35,691 bases of DNA from Moraxella sp. (GTDB lineage Bacteria > Pseudomonadota > Gammaproteobacteria > Pseudomonadales > Moraxellaceae). Positions 19,985 through 26,549 of the stretch are shown here, piece by piece (position 1 is the stretch's first letter; every line of letters begins with the position of its first letter). A model generated the notes under the pieces. The model was not told where the DNA came from. It searched no databases and saw only the letters and a program-made list of their open reading frames with translations. The stretch spans positions 1 to 35,691 of the forward strand of contig NZ_JAUNDY010000018.1 of NCBI RefSeq assembly GCF_030525845.1, given 5' to 3'. Both the position numbers and the translations under genes were made by a program.

Positions 19985-21268
19985 TTAGTTTTGCTCTCGG
20001 AGGGTTGCCCGCCAGCCAATGTCCCTACGATATTGCATACCGTCAAATTTGACCTGCTCACAAAGTGCCAATGCTTTTTTCTGAGCGTCCGCCACCGTTT
20101 GCCCAAGTGCTGTAACGCACAGCACTCGTCCGCCATTGGTAACAATTTCGCCTTTGTCATTGACCGCCGTGCCTGCGTGGAAAATTTTGCTATCGTTAGG
20201 GGTGGCTTGCAAACCACTAATCACATCGCCCTTGCCAGAGCTTTCAGGATAACCTGCCGTTGCCAGCACAATGCCAACGGTTTTTCGCTCGTCCCAATTT
20301 GCTTCACTTGGCAATTTACCGTCCAATCCTGCTTGCACCAAATCCACCAGCGATGATTGCAACCGCATCATAATCGGCTGAGTTTCAGGGTCGCCAAAAC
20401 GACAGTTAAACTCAATCACCTTAGGATTGCCATCCTTGTCAATCATCAGCCCTGCGTACAAAAAGCCCGTATAAGGCGTGCCATTCGCCTGCATTGCCTG
20501 CACAGTCGGACGCATAATCTGGCTCATCACTCGCTCAAATACATCTGCCGTTACCACAGGTGCAGGGCTGTACGCCCCCATTCCGCCTGTGTTCGCCCCT
20601 GTGTCGTCTTCGCCAATGCGTTTGTGGTCTTGGCTTGTCGCCATTGGCAAAATGTTTTCGCCGTCAATCATACAAATAAAGGACGCTTCTTCCCCTGCCA
20701 AAAACTCTTCAATGACCACCCGACTGCCCGCATCGCCAAATTTATTGCCAGAGAGCATATCGTCAATGGCGTTAAAGGCTTCTGTCTCGTCCATCGCCAC
20801 AATCACGCCTTTGCCTGCCGCAAGTCCGTCCGCCTTGATGACAATGGGCGTGCCGTGCTGTTCTACATAGGCTTTGGCGGGGGCGATTTCGGTGAACACT
20901 TCATAAAAGGCGGTAGGAATGCCGTGCTGTTTTAAAAAATCTTTGGCAAATGCCTTTGAGCCTTCTAGGTTGGCACAGTATTGTGTCGGGCCCCAAATCT
21001 TGATGTTTTCAGCTCGGCAAGCGTCCACCACACCATTCACAAGCGGAGCTTCTGGACCTACCACCACAAAATCCACCGCATTTTCTTTGGCAAAGGCGAC
21101 AATGGCTAAGTTGTCCAAAATGTTTAGGGCGACATTTTGGCATTTGTTTTCTGTCGCAGTCCCTGCATTACCGGGGGCGACAAACACGGTTTTGACTTTG
21201 TCGTCTTGGGCAATTTTCCACGCTAAGGCGTGTTCACGCCCACCACTGCCTAATACTAAAATGTTCAT
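19985..21268 (-). CDS. purD: Phosphoribosylamine-glycine ligase (GAR synthetase)
   Basis: Second step of de novo purine synthesis: joins glycine to 5-phosphoribosylamine with ATP. The N-terminus NILVLGSGGREHALAWK and VAPGNAGT are PurD signatures. The ATP-grasp domain carries VIKADGLAAGKGVIVA, EEFLAGEEASF, DDTGANTGGMGAYSPAP and EFNCRFGDPETQ. The 427 residues are full length. AGGA precedes the ATG. It is not next to purH here, unlike in enterobacteria. A good promoter lies 47-75 bases upstream, inside the end of a disrupted small membrane-protein gene whose stop is 12 bases before purD. Confidence 0.98.
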   Translation of the reverse strand: MNILVLGSGGREHALAWKIAQDDKVKTVFVAPGNAGTATENKCQNVALNILDNLAIVAFAKENAVDFVVVGPEAPLVNGVVDACRAENIKIWGPTQYCANLEGSKAFAKDFLKQHGIPTAFYEVFTEIAPAKAYVEQHGTPIVIKADGLAAGKGVIVAMDETEAFNAIDDMLSGNKFGDAGSRVVIEEFLAGEEASFICMIDGENILPMATSQDHKRIGEDDTGANTGGMGAYSPAPVVTADVFERVMSQIMRPTVQAMQANGTPYTGFLYAGLMIDKDGNPKVIEFNCRFGDPETQPIMMRLQSSLVDLVQAGLDGKLPSEANWDERKTVGIVLATAGYPESSGKGDVISGLQATPNDSKIFHAGTAVNDKGEIVTNGGRVLCVTALGQTVADAQKKALALCEQVKFDGMQYRRDIGWRATLREQN

Positions 21269-21292
21269 AAAATTATCCTATCAAAATACAAT

Positions 21293-21313
21293 AAAGCTCA
21301 AATAAGTTGAGCT
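21293..21313 (-). other. Hairpin at the 5' end of the predicted purD transcript
   Basis: AAGCTCAA (21293-21300) and TTGAGCTT (21306-21313) form a perfect 8-bp stem with a 5-base loop. It lies just inside the predicted purD start point and also inside the last codons of the disrupted gene. It could protect the mRNA end or act as a weak terminator for the upstream gene. Confidence 0.4.
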
Positions 21314-21314
21314 T

Positions 21315-21343
21315 ATTATAATATAAAAAAGTTTTAATAACAA
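21315..21343 (-). promoter_or_regulatory. Predicted sigma-70 promoter of purD
   Basis: On the minus strand TTGTTA (21338-21343), a 17-base spacer and a perfect TATAAT (21315-21320), about 47 bases before the purD ATG. It lies within the coding end of the disrupted membrane-protein gene. I see no obvious PurR-type operator. Confidence 0.65.
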
Positions 21344-21691
21344 GAATAAGATTAAAATAATTATCGTCAAATAAATCTTTGGAAATTTATAATAAATAAA
21401 CCCAAAAACCAAATATGGACTTAACCAAAACAAAAAATACCAAAATCCGATATAACCAATAAATAACCCAATATCAATCAACTTTTGAAAAATTGGTAAA
21501 TTATTTTGGTATAAATTTCACTAATTGGCAAATAAAAACAAATTGCCAATACCGCTATATCTATCACCAATGATGGCAAAATAAAAGGATTTAAAAATTG
21601 TTTTGATGTTTTCATTTGATAGTATTCATATAAAATTACAAGCAACAACCTAATTCTAAATTTTGTTAATAAATTTACTACCAATTTTAAG

Positions 21692-22033
21692 TTAAGTTCT
21701 GCTGATTTGTAAAAATCCAAAAATAAAAAATCCCATCAAAACTTTAAGTACAAATGCAACGATAGAGACCAATGGAATTAGGCTTTCTCTTTTTTGGGTT
21801 TTATTATACAAAATGTAAATAAAAAAGTAAATAACAGACCAAATTAAAAAATAAGGAATACAAATAAAAGATACAAACAAAAATACAGTAGAAATGTTTT
21901 CAAAAAATGGAAGTCCAGAACGAATACTTAAACCAAAAGATATTGGTTCAAGTAAGGCAAAAAATAAAACAATCACATCAAGTATCAATAATGGAACAAC
22001 TTCATTTTTAATAAAATCTCTGACAGAAAACAT
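21692..22033 (-). CDS. Hypothetical small integral membrane protein
   Basis: A 113-residue, strongly hydrophobic protein with about three membrane segments (roughly 13-32, 43-73 and 86-108). The ATG is preceded by AAGGAT at a good distance. It is the intact copy of a tandem pair; the other copy downstream is frameshifted. Base composition is far more AT-rich than in purD or the FAA-family gene on either side. No domain or catalytic motif is visible. It could be an accessory envelope protein or an immunity-type protein, but nothing in the sequence decides. Confidence 0.6.
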   Translation of the reverse strand: MFSVRDFIKNEVVPLLILDVIVLFFALLEPISFGLSIRSGLPFFENISTVFLFVSFICIPYFLIWSVIYFFIYILYNKTQKRESLIPLVSIVAFVLKVLMGFFIFGFLQISRT

Positions 22034-22108
22034 ATTGTATCCTTATTTAAAAAATTCATTACGAAAATTTTCAATAGAATGCACTAAATTCTTATAACCT
22101 TGCCATAA

Positions 22109-22738
22109 TCAAACAATATCAACTTCAAATCTCTCTTTATCCAGCCCCACCAGTAATTTATCGCCCGTAGTTAATTGCCCAACCCCGCTTGGCGTCCCTG
22201 TAAAAATCAAATCCCCCGCCCTAAGTCCAAAATGCGTATGCAAAAAGCTTAATAAATAGTGATAATTATAGAGCATTTTATCAGTCGTATCATTTTGTCG
22301 GGTTTGTCCATTGACTGTCAAAGATAATTGGTGCGTGCTTGGAATGCCTGCCCTAAAAGGCGAGACCCACGCCCCATCTTTAAAGCCTTTGGCAAGCGTC
22401 CACGGCAAGCCCTTTGCTTTTAGCTCGCTTTGAATGTCTCGTGCGGTCAAATCAAGCCCCACCGCATAGCCTGCCACATCGTCCAAAGTGGGCGTTTTAT
22501 TATCATCAATGTCCGTGCCAATATACAGCACCAATTCTACTTCGTGATGAATGTTATTAGAAAATTTGGGCAAAGTCAACTTATCAGAAGTGGTTAAACT
22601 TGTGGTTGGTTTTAAAAAAACCACAGGGTTATCGCTTGGGACATTGTTTAATTCGGCAATATGCTCGGCATAATTTCTGCCAATGCAATAAATGTTATTC
22701 ACAGGGTGCTGGGTGTTATTTAAAAGAATGGTTTTCAT
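22109..22738 (-). CDS. Fumarylacetoacetate hydrolase (FAH) family protein
   Basis: Cytosolic metal-dependent hydrolase or decarboxylase of the FAH superfamily; members cleave acylpyruvates or decarboxylate oxaloacetate. The 209-residue protein is the short single-domain form. Signatures are IYCIGRNYAEHIAELNN at residues 16-32, FLKPTTSL, the metal-binding HHEVELVLYIG (two Glu ligands) and GLDLTARDIQ (Asp ligand), followed by FTGTPSGVG near the C-terminus. Acylpyruvase or fumarylpyruvate hydrolase activity is plausible, but the substrate cannot be read from sequence. It stands alone; upstream is a long hairpin that ends the alpha/beta hydrolase unit. Confidence 0.88.
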   Translation of the reverse strand: MKTILLNNTQHPVNNIYCIGRNYAEHIAELNNVPSDNPVVFLKPTTSLTTSDKLTLPKFSNNIHHEVELVLYIGTDIDDNKTPTLDDVAGYAVGLDLTARDIQSELKAKGLPWTLAKGFKDGAWVSPFRAGIPSTHQLSLTVNGQTRQNDTTDKMLYNYHYLLSFLHTHFGLRAGDLIFTGTPSGVGQLTTGDKLLVGLDKERFEVDIV

Positions 22739-22757
22739 AAATCAAAAATCCGCTGAT

Positions 22758-22797
22758 ATGGCATTTTAATTCTTATCAATTAAAATTAAAATGCCAT
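22758..22797 (-). terminator. Long hairpin after the alpha/beta hydrolase gene
   Basis: ATGGCATTTTAATT (22758-22771) and AATTAAAATGCCAT (22784-22797) form a perfect 14-bp stem with a 12-base loop. It begins at the base next to the alpha/beta hydrolase stop and lies 20 bases before the FAH-family start. There is no distinct T-run after the stem, but its base half is A/T-rich and the structure is nearly symmetric. Confidence 0.6.
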
Positions 22798-23793
22798 CTA
22801 AGAATTGTTGAGGCAATGCTTGCAAATCAAATTTACCAAATGTGGCTGATAATAGGCTGGTATGTCATGAGCCAGACCATCAACCACAACAAGACGGCTG
22901 TTTTTGATGGTTTTGGCGAGGTGTTTGCCATGACTTTTGTGGATAAGCCCATCTTTATTGCCGTGAATGATAAGCGTGGGCGAGGCAATGTTTTTGGTGT
23001 AATTAAGGATTGAGCCTGTGGTAAGTATGGCGTTCATTTGTTGGGCCATACCCAAAGGATTATGGCAACGATGATAACGAACAGAAGCAAGCTCACGTGT
23101 GCCTTTAATGTCCAGATGACCAGGACTGCCTACCGCAGTCATGAACCACACGGCATGACGAAGCATGTCTTTTTCGCTGTTGCTACGAGCTTTTTTGAAA
23201 AATGTCGAAAACTGCTTGGGCTTGGGGGGTGTCAAAAAGGGACGATTGGTACTGCTAAATAGCAAAATGAGCCTATGAATGCGTGCTGGGTGTTTGGCAC
23301 AGACGATTTGAGCAATCATGCCACCCATGCTCGCTCCCACAAGATTGACCTTGTGCAGTCTAAGGGCGTAAATCAGCCCTGCGACATCGCCTGCCATGTC
23401 GGTAAGTTTGTAGGCGACTTCCTCACGTTTATTGGAGAGACCGACTTGGTTTTTGGCAATCATCTTGATGATGTTGGTATGAGGGAGCTTTTGTAAGTGA
23501 TTGATTTTGGTGGATAATCCTGTGTCTCGGTTATCAAATCGTATCACAAAAAACCCAGCGTCGATGAACATTTTTAAAAATGTATCCGACCAAAACATCA
23601 TCTGCGAGCCAAAGCCTGTGATGAATAAAAGTGGTGGATTATTGGGATCTCCCCCAGCTTCCACGCACAGATGAATGCCACGCCCAACATCGACCATTGT
23701 TTGGTAGAAGTGGGGCGATAAATCAGAGGGTTTCCACGTTTGGTTGAATTTATCCCAGCTGGCAGGAGGTGTATCAGGCAGGGTGGTACTCAT
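22798..23793 (-). CDS. Alpha/beta-fold hydrolase (esterase/lipase-like)
   Basis: Serine hydrolase of 331 residues with the canonical alpha/beta fold order: oxyanion region FITGFGSQMMFW, FDNRDTG after strand 4, nucleophile elbow GASMGG with Ser155, acid in HGNKDGLIH and catalytic His in VDGLAHDIP. Proteins of this type act as carboxylesterases or lipases; the substrate is not known. No signal peptide is seen, so it is cytosolic. It starts 7 bases after a rubredoxin gene and is almost certainly co-transcribed with it. In Acinetobacter a rubredoxin gene, rubA, lies in an operon with the esterase gene estB, which gives a possible parallel. Confidence 0.88.
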   Translation of the reverse strand: MSTTLPDTPPASWDKFNQTWKPSDLSPHFYQTMVDVGRGIHLCVEAGGDPNNPPLLFITGFGSQMMFWSDTFLKMFIDAGFFVIRFDNRDTGLSTKINHLQKLPHTNIIKMIAKNQVGLSNKREEVAYKLTDMAGDVAGLIYALRLHKVNLVGASMGGMIAQIVCAKHPARIHRLILLFSSTNRPFLTPPKPKQFSTFFKKARSNSEKDMLRHAVWFMTAVGSPGHLDIKGTRELASVRYHRCHNPLGMAQQMNAILTTGSILNYTKNIASPTLIIHGNKDGLIHKSHGKHLAKTIKNSRLVVVDGLAHDIPAYYQPHLVNLICKHCLNNS

Positions 23794-23800
23794 AGGCAGG

Positions 23801-23965
23801 TCAGATTTCTACCATTTCAAAATCTGCCTTAGTAACGCCACATTCGGGGCATGTCCAGTCATCAGGAATGTCCTCCCAGCGAGTGCCAGCGGGTAAGCCT
23901 TCCTCAGGACAGCCGAGTGCTTCATCATAAATCCAACCGCAAACGATACATTGATATTTTTTCAT
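23801..23965 (-). CDS. rubA: Rubredoxin
   Basis: A 54-residue iron protein too short for a 60-residue ORF cut-off. It starts [18 protein letters not shown] and carries the two C-x-x-C iron ligand pairs (Cys6/Cys9 and Cys39/Cys42) around the typical DDWTCPECG motif, with GTRWEDIP in between. An extra Cys19 replaces the usual acidic residue. Rubredoxins pass single electrons, for example from rubredoxin reductase to alkane hydroxylase or in oxidative-stress pathways. No alkane hydroxylase or reductase gene is adjacent. AAGG (23972-23975) lies 6 bases before the ATG. It leads a two-gene unit with the alpha/beta hydrolase. Confidence 0.95.
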   Translation of the reverse strand: MKKYQCIVCGWIYDEALGCPEEGLPAGTRWEDIPDDWTCPECGVTKADFEMVEI

Positions 23966-23986
23966 GATAAACCTTATAAATAAGCA

Positions 23987-24022
23987 CTAAAAATCAGCAC
24001 ATAAGTTTACACTCATATGCTG
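23987..24022 (-). terminator. Rho-independent terminator of tal
   Basis: On the minus strand CAGCATATGAGT and ACTTATGTGCTG pair over 12 bp (two G-U wobbles) with a 4-base loop, followed by ATTTTTAG. It begins 26 bases after the tal stop. Confidence 0.75.
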
Positions 24023-24032
24023 ACTTTGTAAA
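24004..24032 (-). promoter_or_regulatory. Possible promoter of the rubredoxin-hydrolase unit
   Basis: On the minus strand TTTACA (24027-24032), a 17-base spacer and TAAACT (24004-24009). It overlaps the tal terminator. The match is moderate. Confidence 0.3.
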
Positions 24033-24048
24033 GAGTTTTGAGGTTTGT

Positions 24049-24966
24049 TTAGCCAAATAGTTGCTTTGTGAGATTTGCTCTTGCTTCAATAAATCCATCA
24101 ATGCCTTTTAGGAGTAGTTCATTGACAGGAGAGTTATTTTGGGCTTGGGTAAAGCTCTTTTCATCAAGTGGGGTGGGGCGTTCTAGTAGAGTGTTTGTGG
24201 GTAATAGTTGGCGAGTTACTTCATCGCTCATTTGTGATAGTTCATCGAGTAGGGTAGGCGAGATGGTTAATAAATCACAACCTGCTAGGGCGAGAATCTG
24301 GGCGGTGGAGCGAAAACTTGCCCCCATGATTTCGGTAAGATAACCGTTGGATTTATAAAAATGATAAATCTGCTTAACCGAATTTACACCCAAATCATCA
24401 TCAACATCAATCACTTGGCGGTTTTCGTGTGTCTTTTGCCAATCGGTCAGTCGCCCCACAAATGGCGAGATGAGTTTTACGCCAGCATCAGCACAGCCGT
24501 GAGCTTGGGTTTGGGTAAATAGCAAGGTAAGATTGCAGTGAATGCCTTGTTTTTCAAGGATTTCAGCGGCTTTGATGCCTTGCCAAGTGGCAGCGATTTT
24601 GATGAGAATGCGAGAGGTGTCCACGCCTAATTTATCGTATAATTCGATAAATTCTAGGGCATTTTTTACGGTTTTGTCGGTATCAAATGAGTGTCGTGCA
24701 TCGACTTCGGTGGAGACACGTCCATCTATGTGGGTTAAAATTTGTTTACCAAGCTCGGCAGTTAAGCGGTCTATGGTCTTATCAGGAGATAGCCCCAAGC
24801 TTTTGATTTGGCTGATAAGTTCATCATGCTCGCCAGAGAGTAGAGCGGTGGTAACGAGACTGGGGTTGGTGGTGGCGTCTTGTGGGCGTAGGCGTGCGAT
24901 GGCGGTCAAGTCGCCTGTATCAGCAACGATGGTGGTGTATTTTGAGAGTTGGCTTAGTGCATTCAT
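24049..24966 (-). CDS. tal: Transaldolase
   Basis: Pentose phosphate pathway enzyme that moves a dihydroxyacetone unit from sedoheptulose 7-phosphate to glyceraldehyde 3-phosphate through a Schiff base. DATTNPSLV (residues 30-38) and RILIKIAATWQG with Schiff-base Lys123 are the two TalB-type signatures, and GRLTDW and MGASFRS fit the phosphate-binding C-terminal half. The 305 residues are slightly shorter than E. coli TalB (317). AGGA lies upstream of the ATG within a duplicated octamer. It has its own terminator and a palindrome in its leader. Confidence 0.95.
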   Translation of the reverse strand: MNALSQLSKYTTIVADTGDLTAIARLRPQDATTNPSLVTTALLSGEHDELISQIKSLGLSPDKTIDRLTAELGKQILTHIDGRVSTEVDARHSFDTDKTVKNALEFIELYDKLGVDTSRILIKIAATWQGIKAAEILEKQGIHCNLTLLFTQTQAHGCADAGVKLISPFVGRLTDWQKTHENRQVIDVDDDLGVNSVKQIYHFYKSNGYLTEIMGASFRSTAQILALAGCDLLTISPTLLDELSQMSDEVTRQLLPTNTLLERPTPLDEKSFTQAQNNSPVNELLLKGIDGFIEARANLTKQLFG

Positions 24967-24970
24967 GGGT

Positions 24971-25008
24971 ATGTCCTAGTTTAAATGTCCTAAGATAACA
25001 CAGTTATC
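24971..25008 (-). promoter_or_regulatory. Palindrome and duplicated octamer in the tal upstream region
   Basis: GATAAC-ACA-GTTATC (24994-25008) is a perfect 6-bp dyad, and ATGTCCTA occurs twice (24971-24978 and 24985-24992). On the minus strand each octamer contains AGGA; the nearer copy serves as ribosome binding site. The dyad overlaps a weak -10 candidate, TTATCT, with TTGCCA 16 bases upstream. An operator or mRNA hairpin is possible. The remaining gap to the binding-protein terminator (25009-25186) shows no gene. Confidence 0.35.
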
Positions 25009-25186
25009 AATTTTTGGCAAAGTATATCTATGATGGCGAAATTTTAGTGCAGTGGTTGGGTTAAGATAAGCCAATAAATTCACGAAACCCCCCTGATAAT
25101 TTATTGTATTATCAGTTGATTTGGTATGGGGGAGATGTGAGGTGGTTTTTGAGTTGAGAGAATGTATGAATTAACATACAGGCGTT

Positions 25187-25212
25187 AAAAAAGAGGGTAA
25201 TATACCCTCTTT
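25187..25212 (-). terminator. Rho-independent terminator of the binding-protein gene
   Basis: AAAGAGGGTA (25190-25199) and TACCCTCTTT (25203-25212) form a perfect 10-bp stem with a 3-base loop, ending on the minus strand in TTTTTT. It is 15 bases after the stop. Confidence 0.88.
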
Positions 25213-25227
25213 GTAAAGATGTGATGG

Positions 25228-26076
25228 TTATTGTACTTGACCCATCCATTTTTCTTGTAATTTTTGTAAGGTGCCATCATCATGTAGACTTTGCAAGCCT
25301 GTATTGAGTTTATCAAGTAGTTCGGCATTGTCTTTGCCTACAATAAACACCACATCATCATATTGAGGGTTATCAGCGTAAATGATGCGTAGTTTTTGCT
25401 CAGGGTATGCTCTGGCATAATACTCAAACGATGCGGACGTACCAATAGCAGCATCACTTGCATCGGTAATGACGTTTTTGATACGTAGCCATGAGGTGCT
25501 GACGTTTTGGTCGGCATCTAGGGTGTCTGTGCCTTGTAGTTCTTTTAGGGTTTTTTCTACTGAGCCTCCTTGTGTGTAGGCGACTTTTTTGCCTCTGACG
25601 TCACTAAATTTATCAATGCCAGAGCCTTCTTTGGTAGCAATTACAGTGGTTACCTTGTAGTAAGGGTTGGATACTAGCCATTTTTGTTTTCGCTCGTCTG
25701 TGGAGACAGCACCGCCCATCACAAGGTCGATGTGTTTTTTGTCCAGCCCCTCAAAAACGCCAGACCATGCTTGTGGCACAAGGTTAATTTCAAAGCCTTC
25801 ACGCTTACCGATTTCTTGTAATAATTCCACATCAAAGCCGACCACTTGACCATTTTCTTCTCGGTTTACAAAGGGGGCATAACTGGGGTCAATGCCAACC
25901 GAGATGGTCTGTTCTGCTTTTTCTTGTGAGGGGGCTGGTGTGGATTCTGATGAAGCTTTTGTGGTGGTGGGTTCGGCGGGTTTTGGTGTCTCTTGGGCAT
26001 TATCGCAAGCACTTAGCAGTAGAGCGGTTGTTATGACTGATAATGTCATGATTTTGGTGTGTCGTGAAAATAGCAT
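25228..26076 (-). CDS. Family 3 solute-binding lipoprotein (amino-acid type)
   Basis: Periplasmic lipid-anchored binding protein for an ABC importer, probably of an amino acid. A lipoprotein signal with lipobox LLSAC (Cys24) is followed by a Pro/Thr/Ser/Glu-rich linker (about 25-56). The SBP_bac_3 fold follows: SVGIDPSYAPFVNREENG, VGFDVELLQEIGKREGF, DLVMGGAVSTDERK and GTLQKLQEKWMG at the C-terminus. GAGG 5 bases before the ATG supports the start. No permease or ATPase gene is adjacent, so it must work with a transporter encoded elsewhere or have a sensory role. It has its own promoter, a leader of about 137 nt and a strong terminator. Confidence 0.92.
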   Translation of the reverse strand: MLFSRHTKIMTLSVITTALLLSACDNAQETPKPAEPTTTKASSESTPAPSQEKAEQTISVGIDPSYAPFVNREENGQVVGFDVELLQEIGKREGFEINLVPQAWSGVFEGLDKKHIDLVMGGAVSTDERKQKWLVSNPYYKVTTVIATKEGSGIDKFSDVRGKKVAYTQGGSVEKTLKELQGTDTLDADQNVSTSWLRIKNVITDASDAAIGTSASFEYYARAYPEQKLRIIYADNPQYDDVVFIVGKDNAELLDKLNTGLQSLHDDGTLQKLQEKWMGQVQ

Positions 26077-26213
26077 AAAAACCTCTTTGCGTGATAAATA
26101 AAATATAAGGGTGTGGAGGGTTTTGTGGGGTTAATTAAGATGGTGTTTGGTTGTTAGCACAACCGATTTTATTATAGACACAAAGCGTGTATCTTAAAAT
26201 TTACAAATAACCC
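26077..26213 (-). promoter_or_regulatory. Long leader of the binding-protein gene with hairpins
   Basis: If transcription starts near 26213, the leader is about 137 nt. It contains GGTTGT-TAGC-ACAACC (26149-26164), a perfect 6-bp hairpin, and a shorter ACAC/GTGT hairpin just upstream. A second TATAAT (minus strand, 26171-26176) lies inside it and could be an alternative start. I recognise no known amino-acid riboswitch. GAGG close to the ATG is the ribosome binding site. Confidence 0.3.
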
Positions 26214-26219
26214 ACATCC

Positions 26220-26248
26220 GTTATACCATATAATTTTTTTGTTGCCAA
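26220..26248 (-). promoter_or_regulatory. Predicted promoter of the binding-protein gene
   Basis: On the minus strand TTGGCA (26243-26248), a 17-base spacer and TATAAC (26220-26225) with TGG directly before it as an extended -10. It lies between the small lipoprotein gene and the binding-protein gene, so the latter does not depend on the tol transcript. Confidence 0.65.
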
Positions 26249-26306
26249 TCAGATGAGAAGAAGATCTGGAAAATATGGGTGATTTACTGTTTTTTGGGTA
26301 AGTATA

Positions 26307-26549
26307 CTAAAACCAGTCTTCAAGTAAGAAAAACGGTGTTTTTTGGGGATTGGTGGGGATAGATGTGTCTTGTGGAGGGTTGTCTGTGGGGTTTTTTGCG
26401 GTGGAGGTAATGGGCAAGGGATTATCCACCAGTTGAATGTGTTGGCAGGCACTCATCATCAGCAATGTGGTGAGCAATAAAGCATGTAACGACAGAGAAC
26501 GCACAGCTGCGATGACTGTGCGTTTTTTATCATTGGGTGCTATTGGCAT
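26307..26549 (-). CDS. Small putative lipoprotein in the position of pal
   Basis: An 80-residue product with basic residues near the N-terminus (KKR 8-10, Arg17), a hydrophobic stretch and lipobox LMMSAC (Cys35), then a Pro/Thr/Asn-rich tail of 45 residues with no folded domain. The ATG overlaps the tolB stop by one base (TAATG), so translation is probably coupled. Pal normally follows tolB, but an OmpA-like peptidoglycan-binding domain is absent here and in the next 230 bases. It may be an unrelated tether-like lipoprotein or a Pal remnant. A hairpin covers codons 9-17. No strong terminator follows it. Confidence 0.5.
   Translation of the reverse strand: MPIAPNDKKRTVIAAVRSLSLHALLLTTLLMMSACQHIQLVDNPLPITSTAKNPTDNPPQDTSIPTNPQKTPFFLLEDWF
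26498..26524. repeat. Hairpin within the 5' coding part of the small lipoprotein gene
   Basis: AACGCACAG (26498-26506) and CTGTGCGTT (26516-26524) form a perfect 9-bp GC-rich stem with a 9-base loop. On the plus strand it is followed by TTTTT, like a terminator for antisense transcripts; on the minus strand it could attenuate transcription or translation between tolB and the small lipoprotein. Confidence 0.5.

Larger units (their letters stand above)
21281..21615 (-). pseudogene. Small membrane protein broken by a 1-nt frameshift (paralog of the preceding gene)
   Basis: The frame starting MKTSKQFLNPF stops at TGA (21478-21480), while the next frame continues to a stop at 21281-21283. Adding one A to the AAAA run (plus-strand TTTT, 21504-21507) joins them into a 111-residue protein with the same plan as the 113-residue gene immediately upstream. 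Matching blocks are P-x-x-(V/L)-(I/L)-D-(I/V) near the start, then PIS, LP-(I/F)-F and a second helix ending near WYFLF/IPYFL. The span is 335 bases, one short of 112 codons. The product would have three to four membrane helices. Either a recent pseudogene, a phase-variable tract (very short) or a sequencing error. Very AT-rich. Confidence 0.6.

Noticed and set aside
19903-20217. Upstream extension of the 160-residue membrane protein into purD, giving a 265-residue frame
   Set aside because: The added residues lie antisense-free but wholly within the purD 3' coding region in another frame and past the purD terminator; they lack protein-like features, whereas the later ATG gives a proper N-terminal helix.
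20357-21305. Long plus-strand frames opposite purD
   Set aside because: They are shadows of a GC-richer conserved gene; purD motifs on the minus strand are unambiguous.
25228-26076. Binding protein as part of an ABC operon with tal or the tol genes
   Set aside because: A strong terminator follows it and a strong promoter precedes it; neighbours are unrelated in function.
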